Of a stretch of 64,000 nucleotides of DNA, positions 21,561-34,079 are shown piece after piece. Origin of the DNA: Gryllus longicercus (taxonomy: Eukaryota; Arthropoda; Insecta; Orthoptera; Gryllidae); contig JAZDUA010000269.1 of NCBI GenBank assembly GCA_038098605.1, positions 1,218,001 to 1,282,000 on the forward strand. Direction: 5' to 3'. The notes beneath the pieces were generated by a model. That model was not told where the DNA came from. It searched no databases and worked only from the letters and a program-made list of their open reading frames with translations. Both the position numbers and the translations under genes were made by a program. Position 1 is the first letter of the stretch. The number at the start of each line of letters is the position of its first letter.

Positions 21561-22270
21561 GTTAAGCGGAGCAGTGATAGATCTCGTATACCATCACGAG
21601 AGTTGGGTCAGTGTTTCGCTGGGCGAATGAGCCCTGGACTACCCGGGCACCGCGGCCCGATTCTTCGTCGAATGATAAAATAAACACATGTGCTTAAATC
21701 ATCATATACTCATATTTTAAAAATTCCAAACAAAGTTGGTTTTGGAGAGGTGGGCCGTAACTCGTGCCCCTCCATTCTCGGATCCGTCACGACCTCGTAG
21801 TGTCCCCGAAGATGAGGTTGGCCGTTCTGCTCTCCCGTGCCACGCGTCGCTTGTCAGCCCGGCAGCGGCCACGCGCGCTCTCAATGTTAATGAAATCTCT
21901 CCACTTAATTGGAGTGGCGTTTCTAATTACCAGGAGAGCTTCCGAGCAAACAAAGTGAATTCTGTAAAAGAAAAGGGTTCTTCCTCGACGTGAATATGTA
22001 TTTCTTGTCGGCCGAGAACTGGATCTGGACGCATTGACACGATGCGAATCACAGGAAACCGAGAAGGGCATATTGACATTTCGACCGCTCGACCGGTCGG
22101 GGCATTTTTTTTGCCTTGAAACAGATTTTACATCCTCGATAGGCATTGTATTACATGCACTGCATATTCATGTGTTCATGTACATGCCTTTTTTTACATT
22201 TTTTTTGAGATTGTGAGATTGTCAATTTCACGGATCTTTAGAGTTTCAACTGTGCAATTAGGGTTTATGT
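21561..22270. other. Mixed GC sequence, no gene recognised
   Basis: The block 21740-22010 is richer in GC and open in several frames on both strands, the longest 119 codons on the minus strand, but nothing in the translations is recognisable. Confidence 0.4.
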
Positions 22271-22282
22271 CTCAGTGTACCC

Positions 22283-22322
22283 CAAACACACACACACGCA
22301 CACACACACACACACACACATG
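22283..22322. repeat. (CA)n microsatellite
   Basis: CA run with one CG interruption, followed by a short TATA-rich stretch. Confidence 0.9.
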
Positions 22323-22514
22323 TATATATATGTAAACAAGTCTGCCAAGGCTTTGGCCATCTTCTTAACTAAATGGTCTGTTAATTACCGTGTATTATTT
22401 TTTAATTGTATTCGTATCTCGTTCGACAATAGTATAAAACATACATAAATGCAAACAAATTTAAATTGCTACACTTTAAACATAAATAAAATAAATTTAT
22501 TATTTCGGTTATCT

Positions 22515-22640
22515 TTGTAAATAGAAAGTAAATATTAGATGTTATACATTACTTTCAGTGTAAACAAAATGTAAATATTAGATGTTATAGATTATTTTCA
22601 ATGTAAACAAAAGGTAAATATTAGATGTTATACATCTTTA
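22515..22640. repeat. ~47-bp direct repeat, 2.5 units
   Basis: GTAAATATTAGATGTTATA recurs three times with spacers that also match (CAATGTAAACAAAA). Confidence 0.8.
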
Positions 22641-22649
22641 ACAAATTAG

Positions 22650-23050
22650 TTCAGAGGTATTAAAAATTCATGTAATCATGGAAAGTGAGTATCGAAGTCT
22701 GTGATTAGGATTTAAAATTAAAAATCAATCATATTTTATATTAATATTAAATAGCAATAAAAATAATAAAAATATGTAATACACATTTCTCTTTCGTAGC
22801 ATATGTTAGAATATAACACATTTAATAAATTAAGCATCAAAAATGTATTTTATTAATAAAATTATTTAAAAACATATAATTTAAATAATTTCAATACAAA
22901 AACGAATTTTAAAGTCATGATTTTTTTTACGCAGCAACAATAGGGAGTTTGGGATGAGATAGTGAGGGTATGTTCTGTTAATAAGGGCTTGATTTTAATG
23001 TAATGACCGCTTATTCACCGAAACATTTTACAACGCGATCCTCTCTCCGA
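22650..23050. other. AT-rich, nothing seen
   Basis: Very AT-rich sequence without repeats that stand out. Confidence 0.5.
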
Positions 23051-23216
23051 GTCTAAACTATTTACACAAACGAAGACAAATAAATTGTTTTCGACGTGAG
23101 ACACCCGCCTCTTCTGCGCCGCTCCAACATCATGGACGGGAGAGTCAATATGCAGGGTGAGTCACGTAACTTTAGCACCTCCTGCAGTGTTCGAACGGAT
23201 GAAGTTATTGCAACAG

Positions 23217-23305
23217 GGAGAGACAGAGACAGATTGAGACAGGGAGAGACGGAGAGGGAGACACACAAAGCGAGACAGAGAGACAAAGAGAGAAGAGGAA
23301 AAGAG

Positions 23306-23359
<54 letters not shown>

Positions 23360-23475
23360 GGGGGACAAATATGGATACAGAGAGAGAGAAAAGGCAGAGA
23401 CCCCTCTGTCTCTACAGTAAGAGAGTGCGAGGGAGAGAACGTGAGAGAGAGCGAGGGAGACAGCGAGAGAGCAAT
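23217..23475. repeat. (GA)n purine tract
   Basis: GAGACA units lead into a pure GA run (about 23297-23355) and further GAGA-rich sequence. Frames through it are low-complexity artefacts. A long GA tract could bind GAGA-type factors, but nothing nearby supports a promoter. Confidence 0.9.
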
Positions 23476-24334
23476 AGATCACTTACGCATCACTCTATAA
23501 CCTACTATTCTCATTTAAGTCCCTCATTTACTTACAATTAGTAATATCCTAAATTAATTTCCAATATGACATCTCCTAGCTATCTGAATTATTGGTACGA
23601 TTATGGAATGCAGTAAATTGTGAATTGAACAATACATTTTTTTTGAATTCTGCAATTTAGTGTGTCTTTTTTGCCACAACCCCTAACCAATTTCAACAAT
23701 TGTATAATTTCAAATTCACGTCATCATATAAATATTTATATTACATTTAATGAACGTATATTTGTGTTTGCAAAATATTAACATTTAATATTGCTATTGT
23801 AACAGATGTAAAGACTGGCATTAGGAAGGGCACTTTAAATATTTTGACATTCATCAGTTATAACATAAAAATTAGTTTACGAATTTTGACAGTTTTTATG
23901 TGAAACTAAACTATTCTTTTCCCTGATTTTTGAGACTACACCTTTCTTCATGCATATTTTCTTTCTTTCTTCAATCGTAAATTCTGAGAAATATATTTTC
24001 TATTATTCTGTCTGAATACTCCTTGATGCCTGGCAAGTTGCTTCTAGAAGCTCATCGTTAATTTCTCAAAATTTTTAAGTGAATTTAAAATATTTTTACG
24101 CAATACTTAGCAATTAAATAATTATAAATGGAATGTTTGTATTTGTGGTGATTGCCTGTGGTTTTGCTAGCATGAATTAAGCCAGCTCACCATTAATGAT
24201 ACAAACATTTGAAGAGAAAATAAATTAATGACTCTTCTCCCGTATTGTAACGACGTATAGAAATATCTCCTCTTTCGCTTGAAACTTGGCGAACAACATC
24301 AAGCACTTTCGAGATGAATGACGTCTTATTTGGG

Positions 24335-24466
24335 GTGATCTGGGCTGTCCGGGTGACGCCGCGTCGAAGGCTGTGTTGCCGACGTTTCGACCATCCTGTC
24401 GTGGTCTTCCTCAGGGCTGGTATGAGCAGCCCAGATCACGCACATGACTCTGGCCGCGGAAGCCTA
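24335..24466 (-). repeat. Foldback repeat P, copy 2
   Basis: Arms 24335-24347 and 24427-24439 are perfectly complementary (GTGATCTGGGCTG). The core matches copy 1 at 4.3 kb, and the right flank ACATGACTCTGGCCGCGGAA is shared. The arms differ in sequence from those of copy 1. On the minus strand the core reads CTGAGGA, a GACC/GGTC stem, then GAAAC. Confidence 0.7.
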
Positions 24467-24799
24467 CGTCTTCATTCGACGTTTTATTTGTGCTATTTTA
24501 ACTTTTGAGGCAAATAGACGCTTCGCTGGGCATGTCCAACTGCAAGACGAGTCTTCCTCCCCCGGTGTACGCGTTTAACGTATGGCCCCCTTGAACGTGT
24601 CCAGAGAATCATTTCTAAGGTTTTTTTACCCCAAAATATTTCTTAAATCAATTAAAACGCGCAATTATCATTTGAACTTTGAAGCTAAATGTCATCGTTT
24701 TGCTACTCGTTCAGGTCGAAGACGTCACATTATGATACGGGATAAATCCAAATTGTTTTTTTGCGCCATTAATTATGAATTCGTTCTAAATGGTTGCGT

Positions 24800-25062
24800 A
24801 TTTATTTTCATGGCGAACGGTTGTGGTTGTGCCCGCTTAAAAGAGAACTGTCCCCCGACGTGCTTCGCAGGAGTCCATCGATGCTGTGAGTTGGGCACGT
24901 TTGGGATTTCCAAGGGCATTGCGTGTCTATCGCACCAAGGCAAATGCCGCTTAGAAACCCCAGGCGCTGCGCAACGTCCTCCGTTCTGAATCCTGCGCGC
25001 AGCTGATTCATCCGAGTCGGTGCTTTCTTCCTTCACTCGCGGAGAGCTGCGTTGAATAACCT
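24800..25062 (-). other. Possible exon of an unrecognised gene
   Basis: On the minus strand a strong pyrimidine tract and acceptor (CTTTTTCTTTTGCAG) ends at 25062, followed by an open frame reading VIQRSSPRVKEESTDSDESA and continuing to about 24776. The local GC content is above the surroundings. No donor is obvious, the plus strand is also open, and the residues match nothing I know. This is a weak candidate. Confidence 0.25.
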
Positions 25063-25069
25063 GCAAAAG

Positions 25070-26380
25070 AAAAAGGAAACGGAATTATGACAAGGAGATA
25101 TTATGAGAATTTAAAGTGATTTGAAGGCTCTGGAAACGAGTCGTTTCGAGACAAACTTCAGTTTCTCAGATTTTCTCTTTTTAGCTCTGGGCAAGGGCTA
25201 TGGTGTACAAGTGTCAAGAAAACTTACGCATAGGGCCTTGTGCCACGTTGGTCTTGTACAAAAGGAAATAAAGATAAATATACTAATTTTAATTTATTAT
25301 TAATGTTTAGTGTGTATACTATAAAAATGGTTAATAATATTAAGAGATAACACAACACAATCGGCCCACTACCTTTCATGTAACCGTCCAACCATATTTG
25401 GTATCTTTTTGAGCTCCACAGCCATTAATTTGTTAATATTTTTCTGAATATTTGCTGGATAATTTCAGTGTTCTAGATATATGGCTTGGTGCATTTATTA
25501 ATCAGGTCTCAAACAATTTTCATATATTTTTCAAATTTTATTACAGAGTTATTATTTTCTTTTCGTTAAATAGGACCGGTTTGACCTAAGGCATAGTCTG
25601 TAATTTTGCCATTTTCATTTGAAACATATATCATGATCTTCAAAAATGTGTCTGAAATTATCATTTTTTGTCTGATATTTGATTTATCACGAAACAACTT
25701 TTCCAAATTCTTATAAATATTTCTCAAGCATCATGAATCAACAATGAACGCAATGCAGAGAGGTCATTATTTTGCATATGAATTTTTTTCTATGGATGAA
25801 TTATGTTTATTATTTTATTGAAAATAACTTACAAATGGCATTATAATACAAAATACATTATTTAAATCCAGTATTATGCCGTACACATTCGCGTTTACCA
25901 TTTCGAGATTTCAGTGTAGCTTGGAGTTCAAAACGACCTGAGGTATAGTACTTAATAGAAAAAAGCAGATATGGTTCGAGATTCATATAATTTGGTTCAT
26001 TAGAAAGCTCGAAACCTGTTCTAATTTAGCCCCAGTTTAGAAGCTTCCTTTTGGTCAGTGGCGGCCTGTGTTTTGGTTGCACATTTCTATGATCCCGTAA
26101 AATACTTGCATAGGTTTGCAATATAGTACATTTTCCATTTAATATCATTCACTAAACGAGATACTGCGGCAATATCAATGAATGAAATCGTTTCGAAATG
26201 AAAGGGTGCCCTCGAGCGTTCTCCCTGGCATCTAATTACAAGGCAGACAGTGCACCGACATGCGGTCTTTAACAGGTGAAGCACGAGCCATTCGGCTGGT
26301 GCGCGCCCCTGTCCATCAACATTGCCATTACTCGGAGCCCTACGTGCGTTTTAGTACCGCAACGATAACATAGAAAGCGC
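25070..26380. other. No gene seen
   Basis: AT-rich intergenic or intronic sequence without recognisable repeats. Confidence 0.5.
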
Positions 26381-26384
26381 CACA

Positions 26385-26690
26385 GACAGGCCCGGCGGAT
26401 AATGTGGGTATGGTGGGTAGCTATACCCACACGAAAAATTCCGAGTGGGTAAAATGCCCACTGGGAATTAGGGGTGATAGATATTTTCCATAAAGGTCAA
26501 ATTCCAGAAATTAACGAAGTTTCTCGTTATTGCGTCGACTCAAAACATGTATGCAATCAACTATTTTGCGAGATCGGTTTAATAGTAATGCGATTTTAAG
26601 TGTTGTGACATGACCGATAAAATCGATTTTCAAACATTGATAAATGAGTTTAGTATAACAAAAAATGCAAAGCGCGGCGCTATTTCTGTA
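26385..26690 (+). repeat. Dispersed repeat R5, copy 2
   Basis: Shares GGCCCGGCGGATAATGTGGG, the palindromic-looking GGTGGGTAGCTATACCCACA and TTTCTCGTTATTGCGTCGAC with 8536-8790. Confidence 0.6.
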
Positions 26691-26699
26691 TTGCAAAAA

Positions 26700-28060
26700 T
26701 GAACTGCTGAAATTACACAAAATAGATGGGACAACAATAACAACAAACAGAACTCATTTTCCACATTTTCGACAGCAGACATTTTGCTGATGCAGACCTC
26801 TAGTTTCGTTTAAATTGCGGTGGACAAAATGTTCATATTCTTACTACAATATGCCCCTTTGAAAGACGTTCATCTAAGTGTCACTTAACATTAAATTGAC
26901 AGTTAACGGTTTATTCTAAAACAAACATATTTTGAGTATACTCATGTATACATGTCTGAAAGCGAATAATACATAAATGAGTAATATTGATGCGTTTAGA
27001 GGAGGGTCTTCTCAAATATTTTACGGGGATCATTTTAACAGGGGTCCTTACACCAATTTTGAAATTTGACACCAACTGTGAATCATCCCTGATAACGTAT
27101 CAACAATGTTCAAATGCAGTTTTCCTTTAACAATATTGAATACTGGGTCACGTAATCAGCCCTGATGTTCGTAATATTTGTTTTTGGATGAATTGAATCA
27201 TCTGTATTTTTTAATGAAACTATGTAGATTTTTACTTCCAAAAATATATAAGAAAAGATTAATTCAATGATAATACGATCAAATTTTCATACCAAGGACC
27301 TGCGTTTACGATTATGGGTTGGAACGGAATCGATTCCTGATTCATTTAAAAATAATACATTTTAATGCTCTAGAGTTCTGTGTGATTGTCATTGATGTAA
27401 ATTAGATTAATGGGAGTGAATAAATATTGGTTTATACTTTTTTGTTCTATTGTGACTATAGACTCTTGGGATGGCTTATACTGGACTTCCTTTTCATTCA
27501 ACGTTTGTAATTCTTAAAAGATTTGCAGAAAATTTCACTATTTTTTAGAGGAGATAATTATGGACCTAGGATCATCACTTAAAGTAAGAAACAATTCAAA
27601 GAAATTAGCTTCTTTGCAAATAACAATTATTCCTTGTGGAGAAGGGATTCTTTAACTCTAAAACGAGCAATTAATGTAAAATGTACCTTTATTTCCAGAC
27701 ATTTAACAATTCTATTTTGTGTGCGAGACAAAGAAGTTATTACACATGACGATTGTAGCGCATTATACTCTGCTCATGGAAGGTAGTATGCACCATACGT
27801 AGAGAGTCCAACATTGATTTTATTGGTAGCGACAGATTTATACCAACAACGAAAACACGATTGACATACCCGGTAGAACATACGGCAACTTTTCAGTAAA
27901 AGCTACACTGGGACGCAATGAGCTTCGTGTTGCGATGAGATATTAGTGTTATTGTGATAACAAAAGACTGGCCTATTGCGGCGTTCTCGTGTCGCCCATC
28001 TCACGGTACTTTGCGGGTGGTTTGATTGGGCGCGGCGGCCCCGTCGCCCAGCCGCCACGT
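26700..28060. other. No gene seen
   Basis: AT-rich sequence; no motif-bearing frame. Confidence 0.5.
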
Positions 28061-28061
28061 T

Positions 28062-28125
28062 TGCCCGGGCGCGTCAACTGCTAAGGTCATTATTCGCGTA
28101 AGTGTAGTGCATGGGAAATTGCGGC
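28062..28125 (-). mobile_element. SINE family B, 3'-end fragment
   Basis: CCGGGCGCGTCAACTGCTAA, then GGTCATTATTCGCGTAAGTG and TAGTGCATG, is the conserved end of family B. The rest of the element is missing. Confidence 0.65.
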
Positions 28126-29149
28126 GGTATTCTCGCGCTGTGTGGCAAGATCTGGCGAGACAGCCGGAATAAGTTCATTCCCCGCGTGATGTCGTTAAAC
28201 GAAGTGTGTCCGATTAGCTCTTCACGTGTTTTGTATATAGCCAAGCCTCCAACACCAGATTTGAGCCTCTTTCTTACAGACCTCCTACATATAACGTTTT
28301 GTGAAGACACGTGAAATGTGAAGGAATATTTGTCGCAGCCTAGGCGCACATCTTTGAAACGTTGGGTCGCGTCCTGTCATTTTTCCATAAGGGTGGTGGA
28401 CATGTGCACTCACAACAGTACTCTCGGCAGCAAATGTACTTACTAAAGCAATAGAGGCTGTGGGTTTTGTAATTTCACGACCTTCGGACTTATTGCCATT
28501 TTACTCGGTCTAATTATCCATTTTCCAGAAAGAAGAATATAGTTTCCCAGTCACTTGGCTTGTAACCAATTATGCTTGTAATACCCATTGCGCAGTTGTT
28601 TTGAAATAGCATTTGTCCTATTGGTCGACGGAAACAATCTTTTCGCGAACTATTCTTTCACGATCAAGATCACTTTCAAGATCGCGCAGTATGTTGCAAG
28701 GCGGGCAATTGCTCATATTTTTTAAATTTCGAAATCAGAGAGTCTTAATGTGCAATATTGGTTGTTATGTTGCCTCACCATCCGATCATGGTGATATTCT
28801 TTGAGTGTGTGTAGCACATATCCCACCAACTACGGAGTTCTCTAATTAATACCAAACGGTGCACGATATCGAAGTTCTGTTTTCGCTCAACAATAGTAAA
28901 TTGCGGGGACACGTAACATGCCGAAGAGTTATCATTCGTAATATTTTGAATTTAATTATCTTTGTTTTGTTAAGAGGATGTATCTAGTTTTAACAGCAAC
29001 AATGGATATATGATATAAAAAATGTGAATGTGTTGTGTATAACTTATTAATAATTTAAAAAAAATATTTATGACACGTGGTTTGAAATTATACGCAGTAG
29101 TTATTATGAATAGTATTCCCTTACAATTGTTCTTGCAACGATTGATTTC

Positions 29150-29445
29150 AGAGTGAGTTTTTCCCCAACCAGGCATCTCCCACCAGCAACAGAACACCGC
29201 CTCAGCCGGGACAAGTTCTAAGTTCCCGACTGCCCTTCCGACATGTGTGGAAGTGTAATGCGTTTGTGTGTGTATGTAATGGATGAGGATAGGCAATGAA
29301 GAGGAAGGAAAGATCGCGCGCGGTCCGTTTGTTAGGGAACCCTTGTGACATTCCATTGATATTTATCAGAGTAACCACGGAAATCTACCCATCAGAACAG
29401 TCAGCAACTAGAATTCTCCTCCATACAGCCACCTAAGCGGGTATA
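29150..29445 (-). mobile_element. SINE family B, truncated copy
   Basis: Carries the family blocks CCAACCAGGCATCTCCCACC, GACAAGTTCTAAGTTCCCGA, GATCGCGCGCGGTCCGT and AGAATTCTCCTCCATACAGC in order, without the tRNA-like end or the 3' terminus. Confidence 0.75.
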
Positions 29446-30029
29446 AGATGGTTAGATTTATATAAGAATAATCAGAGCCGCCATGTCGAAACCTGTCCTA
29501 ATTTATTCTACGAAAGTGCACAAAAATAGGAGTGCACCCAGAAAAGTTCCGCTGATCGTATGCGCTGGAAGTATTAAAAACATATTTGAGACAAAATTTC
29601 TTTCTGAGGCAGCTGCTCAAACATTGTACAACCCCAGAAATAGTACAGCGCTGACCTCACACTGTTAGGAAATATAAAAAATAGAGTTTGATTCTCATTA
29701 AGTGGGAAAATTACATTTATCGTTATTTTTCTTATACTCGTACTACCAGTTTTATATCGTTATTTTTAACAGAGATACTTTAGAATTGCAATCAAAGGAA
29801 GAAAGGTTCAATTCAATTGTATATACGGAAGATACACATTTTCTCTCATGTTGATCTTTAATACCGTTTGTCTCCATTTTCATTTTACATGCTCGTGTAT
29901 TGCTGTATTTACACCCCTATTCCTTCCTGACTCCATTCTAACGTTTTCAGCGTCGTAAAGGGCACCTGCCTCGAAGGCGATCTCTGTAAGTGCTGCTAAA
30001 AAGAAAATATTGTCCGTCCTAACTAGAGA

Positions 30030-30320
30030 CGTGCATTCTGTGGAAAAACAGTCACCCGCGACCGACGGACTATCTTACGCCTAGCAACGAACGCTTGAGC
30101 GAATTCTGCAGCCAATCGGTTGCTGCCTCCGGTCACTGGCAGCCGTTCACGCTCTCTCCTTCCCCGCGTGTCCTCCCGCCACCCACATCCATCGCCTGGG
30201 CAACTTCCCGTGCCATCCTTCCCCTTCCCCCTCCCCTTCCCCCTTCCCCTTCCCCCTTCCCCCACGGGCCCCTTTTCACGTCGCCACCGCTGCGCGCTTC
30301 CGAACGCGGTTGCTCGTTTA
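30030..30320. other. C-rich stretch with promoter-like CCAAT, unassigned
   Basis: GCAGCCAATCGGTTGCTGCC and a long CCCCTTCCCC pyrimidine tract (about 30218-30265). Open frames on both strands are low complexity. It could be a promoter or CpG island fragment; no gene is attached to it. Confidence 0.3.
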
Positions 30321-30394
30321 TTAATTTGTTTAAAAAAGTTTCAATATTATTTACTATTGAATACTTTAATTGATTGTGTGATTAATTAATTGAT

Positions 30395-30910
30395 TTGTGA
30401 TTTCGGGCGTGTCAACTACTAAGGTAATTAGTAATGCATTGGTTTTGCTCGGGAGGTGGCTGCGGTCTTCCCCCACTAGATAGATCGCTAGCGATGTTTC
30501 CCTGAACCAGGTATCTCCCACCAGCAGGGCACCGACCCATCCGGAACAAGCTCTAAGCTCCCGACCGTTCTCCCGACATGTGTGGTAGTGTAGTGCATGT
30601 TAGTGTAACTGTGTGTAAGGGGTGAGGATAGGACAAGGAAGGGGTAGAAAAGATCGCGCGCGGTCGGTGGCCCGTTTGTTAGGGTACTGCTCCGGTATTC
30701 GCCTGAGGTTGTTCCGAGAAACCACGGAAAACTACTGATGAGAGCAGCCCGTCGCGAGAATTCTCCTCCGGTCAGCGACTGCATTCGACCTAGTTATGTG
30801 TTGCTAGCGTCGAAAATCCTGCCACCGTTGGGACTTGAACCCTAGTCCTTTCCGGCCAGAGGCAGAGCAGTGACGTCAGTTGATGCCCTGAGCCATCTCT
30901 CCCGGGTTGT
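30395..30910 (-). mobile_element. SINE family B, near full length
   Basis: All family blocks are present from TTTCGGGCGTGTCAACTACT to the tRNA-like head (plus strand GGGACTTGAACCCTAGTCCT ... TGAGCCATCTCT). A T/A-rich stretch to its left is the probable tail. Confidence 0.8.
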
Positions 30911-30914
30911 ATAA

Positions 30915-33130
30915 TTTGAAAATCCCCCTAATTATGAGATAAATTTAATATAATTAGAAACTGAGGATAGTTAAACTACGGTTGTTAGAATAATGTAGCA
31001 CGCTATATTAAAGCAATACCAGAGCAGCGTGTAATTTTTTGGATGCACTTTATCTGAAACTGGGATGGAGTATCATGACTTTATGTAGATTGAGATCCTC
31101 GTATGTAAAAGAGGTAACTGCCTTGTATGTCACGATCGGTAGACATGGGGAGATTCGATCGATCGTAACAGCTGAAACAGTTCAAACAGTTCGTGACGTT
31201 TACCTTATTAACTACGTTCACTGAACCGGAATAACGATTTCGGATCAAAAAGTTGTTTTTACAATAATATGCTCCAGTAACATGCTGGAGTCGAATTCAT
31301 GCTACGGTATATTTCGGTCAAAGCCCCGATATTCATTGTAAACTGTAACACTAGGCCATTCTGGATTTAATTTAAACGAAGTAACCCTTGAATAATATCG
31401 TTTCTCATTTGAAGGATTTTTGTATTTTAATTACAAAAGAATCATAATTTTAGTTGCCCACTTAAGGTTTACTCAGAAATGAGTTAAAGTTGTTTTAAAT
31501 AAGCTAAAATTCTCTTCCTTCTTTGATCACATTATTGAGACCACGTTCTTTCTTACTTTCCAAGAAAGTGACACGTCTTACTTTTACTACTGCTCCTTTT
31601 CGATTAATACTTTCGAAAAACTCAATATATGTACTAAGACTTACTAAATAATGTGTATTTAGACTCTAATACATCTTAATAACCAGATATCTATATTTTG
31701 GATAGATTCTAGGATAAAATAAATGAAAACATTGCGTACTGTACTGTTATCACAGTCGTAAGAGAAAATCTTAGTCAATATTTCTCTGATATGTACTAAC
31801 GAAAAACTACGATTATGTGGTTTGTATTAAAAAACAGAACGGACAAAATTTCGAGAGGTAAAGACATTTCAGTCCAGACTTTCCTGTACGAATGTTTGAA
31901 ATAATATTGTTTTATTTGTTAAATTTGAATAATAAATGTATATTCACAATGGAAATACTCCTTTGAATGGGATGCAATCAATTTATGGTAATTGTTTTAC
32001 ATTAGAAATCGATGTGTGTGTGTGTGTACCCTATGCTTTCTGTTCCTGAAAAAGAATCTCGTAGACAGACGTGAACTCTCTTCCAGCAACGGACGTACGA
32101 TGCTCATTATTCTCGCAATGTCCACACCTCCGACCTTGAATACAGAGAAGCAGCACGATGCCCTTCGAGATGGCAAAGTCCTTCCGTCGGGAGAGCGATT
32201 TTAATGCCATCTCCCCTCCGCCCGTCTAGGTCTTCCAAAACTGGCGTAACGTGTCTTCTTTGACTTCACTATCGCGTTCGAACATTAAATGTAAGCTTTG
32301 ATTTCGGAGGAACTATTTATCAGTCTTGATAAATTTCCTTTGTGCTGATTTCCTCTTGTTGGCGAGGGTGTATTCACTGCCCCTTAGTTTTTTTGGTTTT
32401 ATTTTAAACTGTCTGTTACACTATCTAGTTTCTTGTTCATCCTGGAAGACTAGTACAACATGGCAAAATAGAAAAAAAAATACGACAGCAACTATGCAAC
32501 TCTCACTTCCATAACGATATTTCAAGTCATGTGAAATGTAAAATCATATTATCATTGGTGCATTTCATATTCTACCAAAAAAAGATGGAGTAATTCTGTT
32601 TTAAATCTTTCTAAAATTAATATAAATGACACATTTACAATTAATTATCTCCATATACGGTGGTGTTCTACGTCTTTTTTTATTATACAGAGAGATGGAG
32701 ATTAGCAATTCACAAGCGAAGCGATGTGTAATGTGATGCATCAGATTGGACGCCAGGCACCACAGCTGGTTTTGTGAGCTGGATGCCCATGCGTTGCTGC
32801 GGCTCTAAGGCAGCGGCAGCAGCCGAGCAGTGACCGCCCAACCGAAGGGGCGTGGCTGTGGGTTCTTCGAATCGAACACTCGACGATTGATAACCTCAAA
32901 GGCATTTCGATGTTTGCATTTCGACGAATCATGAGTCGACAAAACACGCCCCCGGTTCTGTTCGTACTACAACATGCAGCATGCACCTGGAGGTCATGCA
33001 CTTAACTTCTCGGAATCACAAAAAACGTGCAGAGTACATTAGAAACACGCGGTGTAAACATGAACTAATTTCTGACGAATGAATATTCAGCTTGTTCTTT
33101 TGTTTAATTAATGTTTCAATGTAGTCCACA
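30915..33130. other. No gene seen
   Basis: Mostly AT-rich. Two moderately GC-rich blocks (32040-32240 and 32740-33000) are open in one or more frames but give no recognisable protein. Confidence 0.4.
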
Positions 33131-33136
33131 TATAAA

Positions 33137-33364
33137 AGTAAAGTATACTTCGATTTTTTTAAGTGAGCGATGACATTAGGTCATTGTAACACCTCCTGCT
33201 TTATAAAATGAATCTTTTTATCAGTGGTAAGCACATTTCTGATGCCACGAGCCCCGTTGAGAAGGACGTTCATGAATTAAGTAAAAATATTAATATTATG
33301 AGCAGGAGGTATAACAATGATCTAATGTCATCAGCCTCTTTAAAACACTTGTAGTATAATACCC
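33137..33364. mobile_element. MITE with ~62-bp inverted ends
   Basis: Arms at 33139-33200 and 33301-33364 are complementary, centred on GATGACATTAGGTCATTGTA and CACCTCCTGCT. The interior is about 100 bp and non-coding. Confidence 0.8.
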
Positions 33365-33508
33365 AGTCTCCCTTCAAGGTCACGAACAGAAAAGAGAGGG
33401 AACACTGTCATCCAATCTCGAGATTCGTTACAACTGAAATTTTTGGTATTGAAGCTTCTGATTGGATGACAGTTTCCTCCTTTCTTTTCTGCTGATGACT
33501 TTTAAAGG
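33364..33508. mobile_element. Second foldback element, abutting the first
   Basis: Arms 33386-33420 and 33454-33491 are inverted repeats containing CACTGTCATCCAATCTCGAG and GATTGGATGACAGTTTCC, and the pairing continues weakly outward. The CATCCAATC core resembles family E MITEs at 2.6 and 10.8 kb. Confidence 0.7.
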
Positions 33509-33639
33509 ACACTAAAGGTTTTCATTGAGATACAGTGGATAAACCGTAGGCAAGATTTTCATTAAAATCTATATTACCGATTAATATGGCAGATGACACG
33601 GCCACTTGAATTTGAAATACAATACAAATTGATTTTTGG

Positions 33640-34050
33640 ATGTTTTACTTGAAACTTGAAGGACATCAAAATTTTCTCAAAAATGGCTCCAAATTTTGAT
33701 TTTCAATTTTCTCAGAGCAAATAACGCTTTTCATTCAAGAACAAAAAATGTCGCAGGTCCAATTTTCGTTAAATTGTCTAAATGATCGAAAAATGCCAAA
33801 AAATATATTTTTCGTCGTCTTCCTACAACTATAATATTTAAGCTAGACATTTTTCAAACTAAACTTCAAAAATATATCTTTAAATAAGATCATGTAACAT
33901 TTTTTCGAACTATTTTAATCGATCTTTTAATCCTTCTAACATTTTTGTATAAATCAATTAATTCTTCCAAAATTTAACAAATGTATGTTCAAGTAGTACT
34001 ATATTTTTTTAAATCAATGTTAGAAAGTACTTTCTACTGTAGCAGCACTT
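33640..34050. repeat. A/T-rich repeat related to 16.4-16.9 kb
   Basis: Shares phrases such as AAAATGGCTCCAAATTTTGA, GCAGGTCCAATTTTCGTTAA and TTCCTACAACTATAATATTT with the tail of repeat R6 at 16.4-16.6 kb. Confidence 0.4.
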
Positions 34051-34079
34051 GTTTACTGTGACCGTCCAGCCTGGGTAGC

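Noticed and set aside
23096..23500. 134-codon and 106-codon frames at the GA tract
   Set aside because: Simple-repeat translation (Arg/Glu or Leu/Ser repeats), not genes.
28970..29356. 128-codon minus-strand frame
   Set aside because: Lies in a family B SINE and flanking AT-rich sequence.
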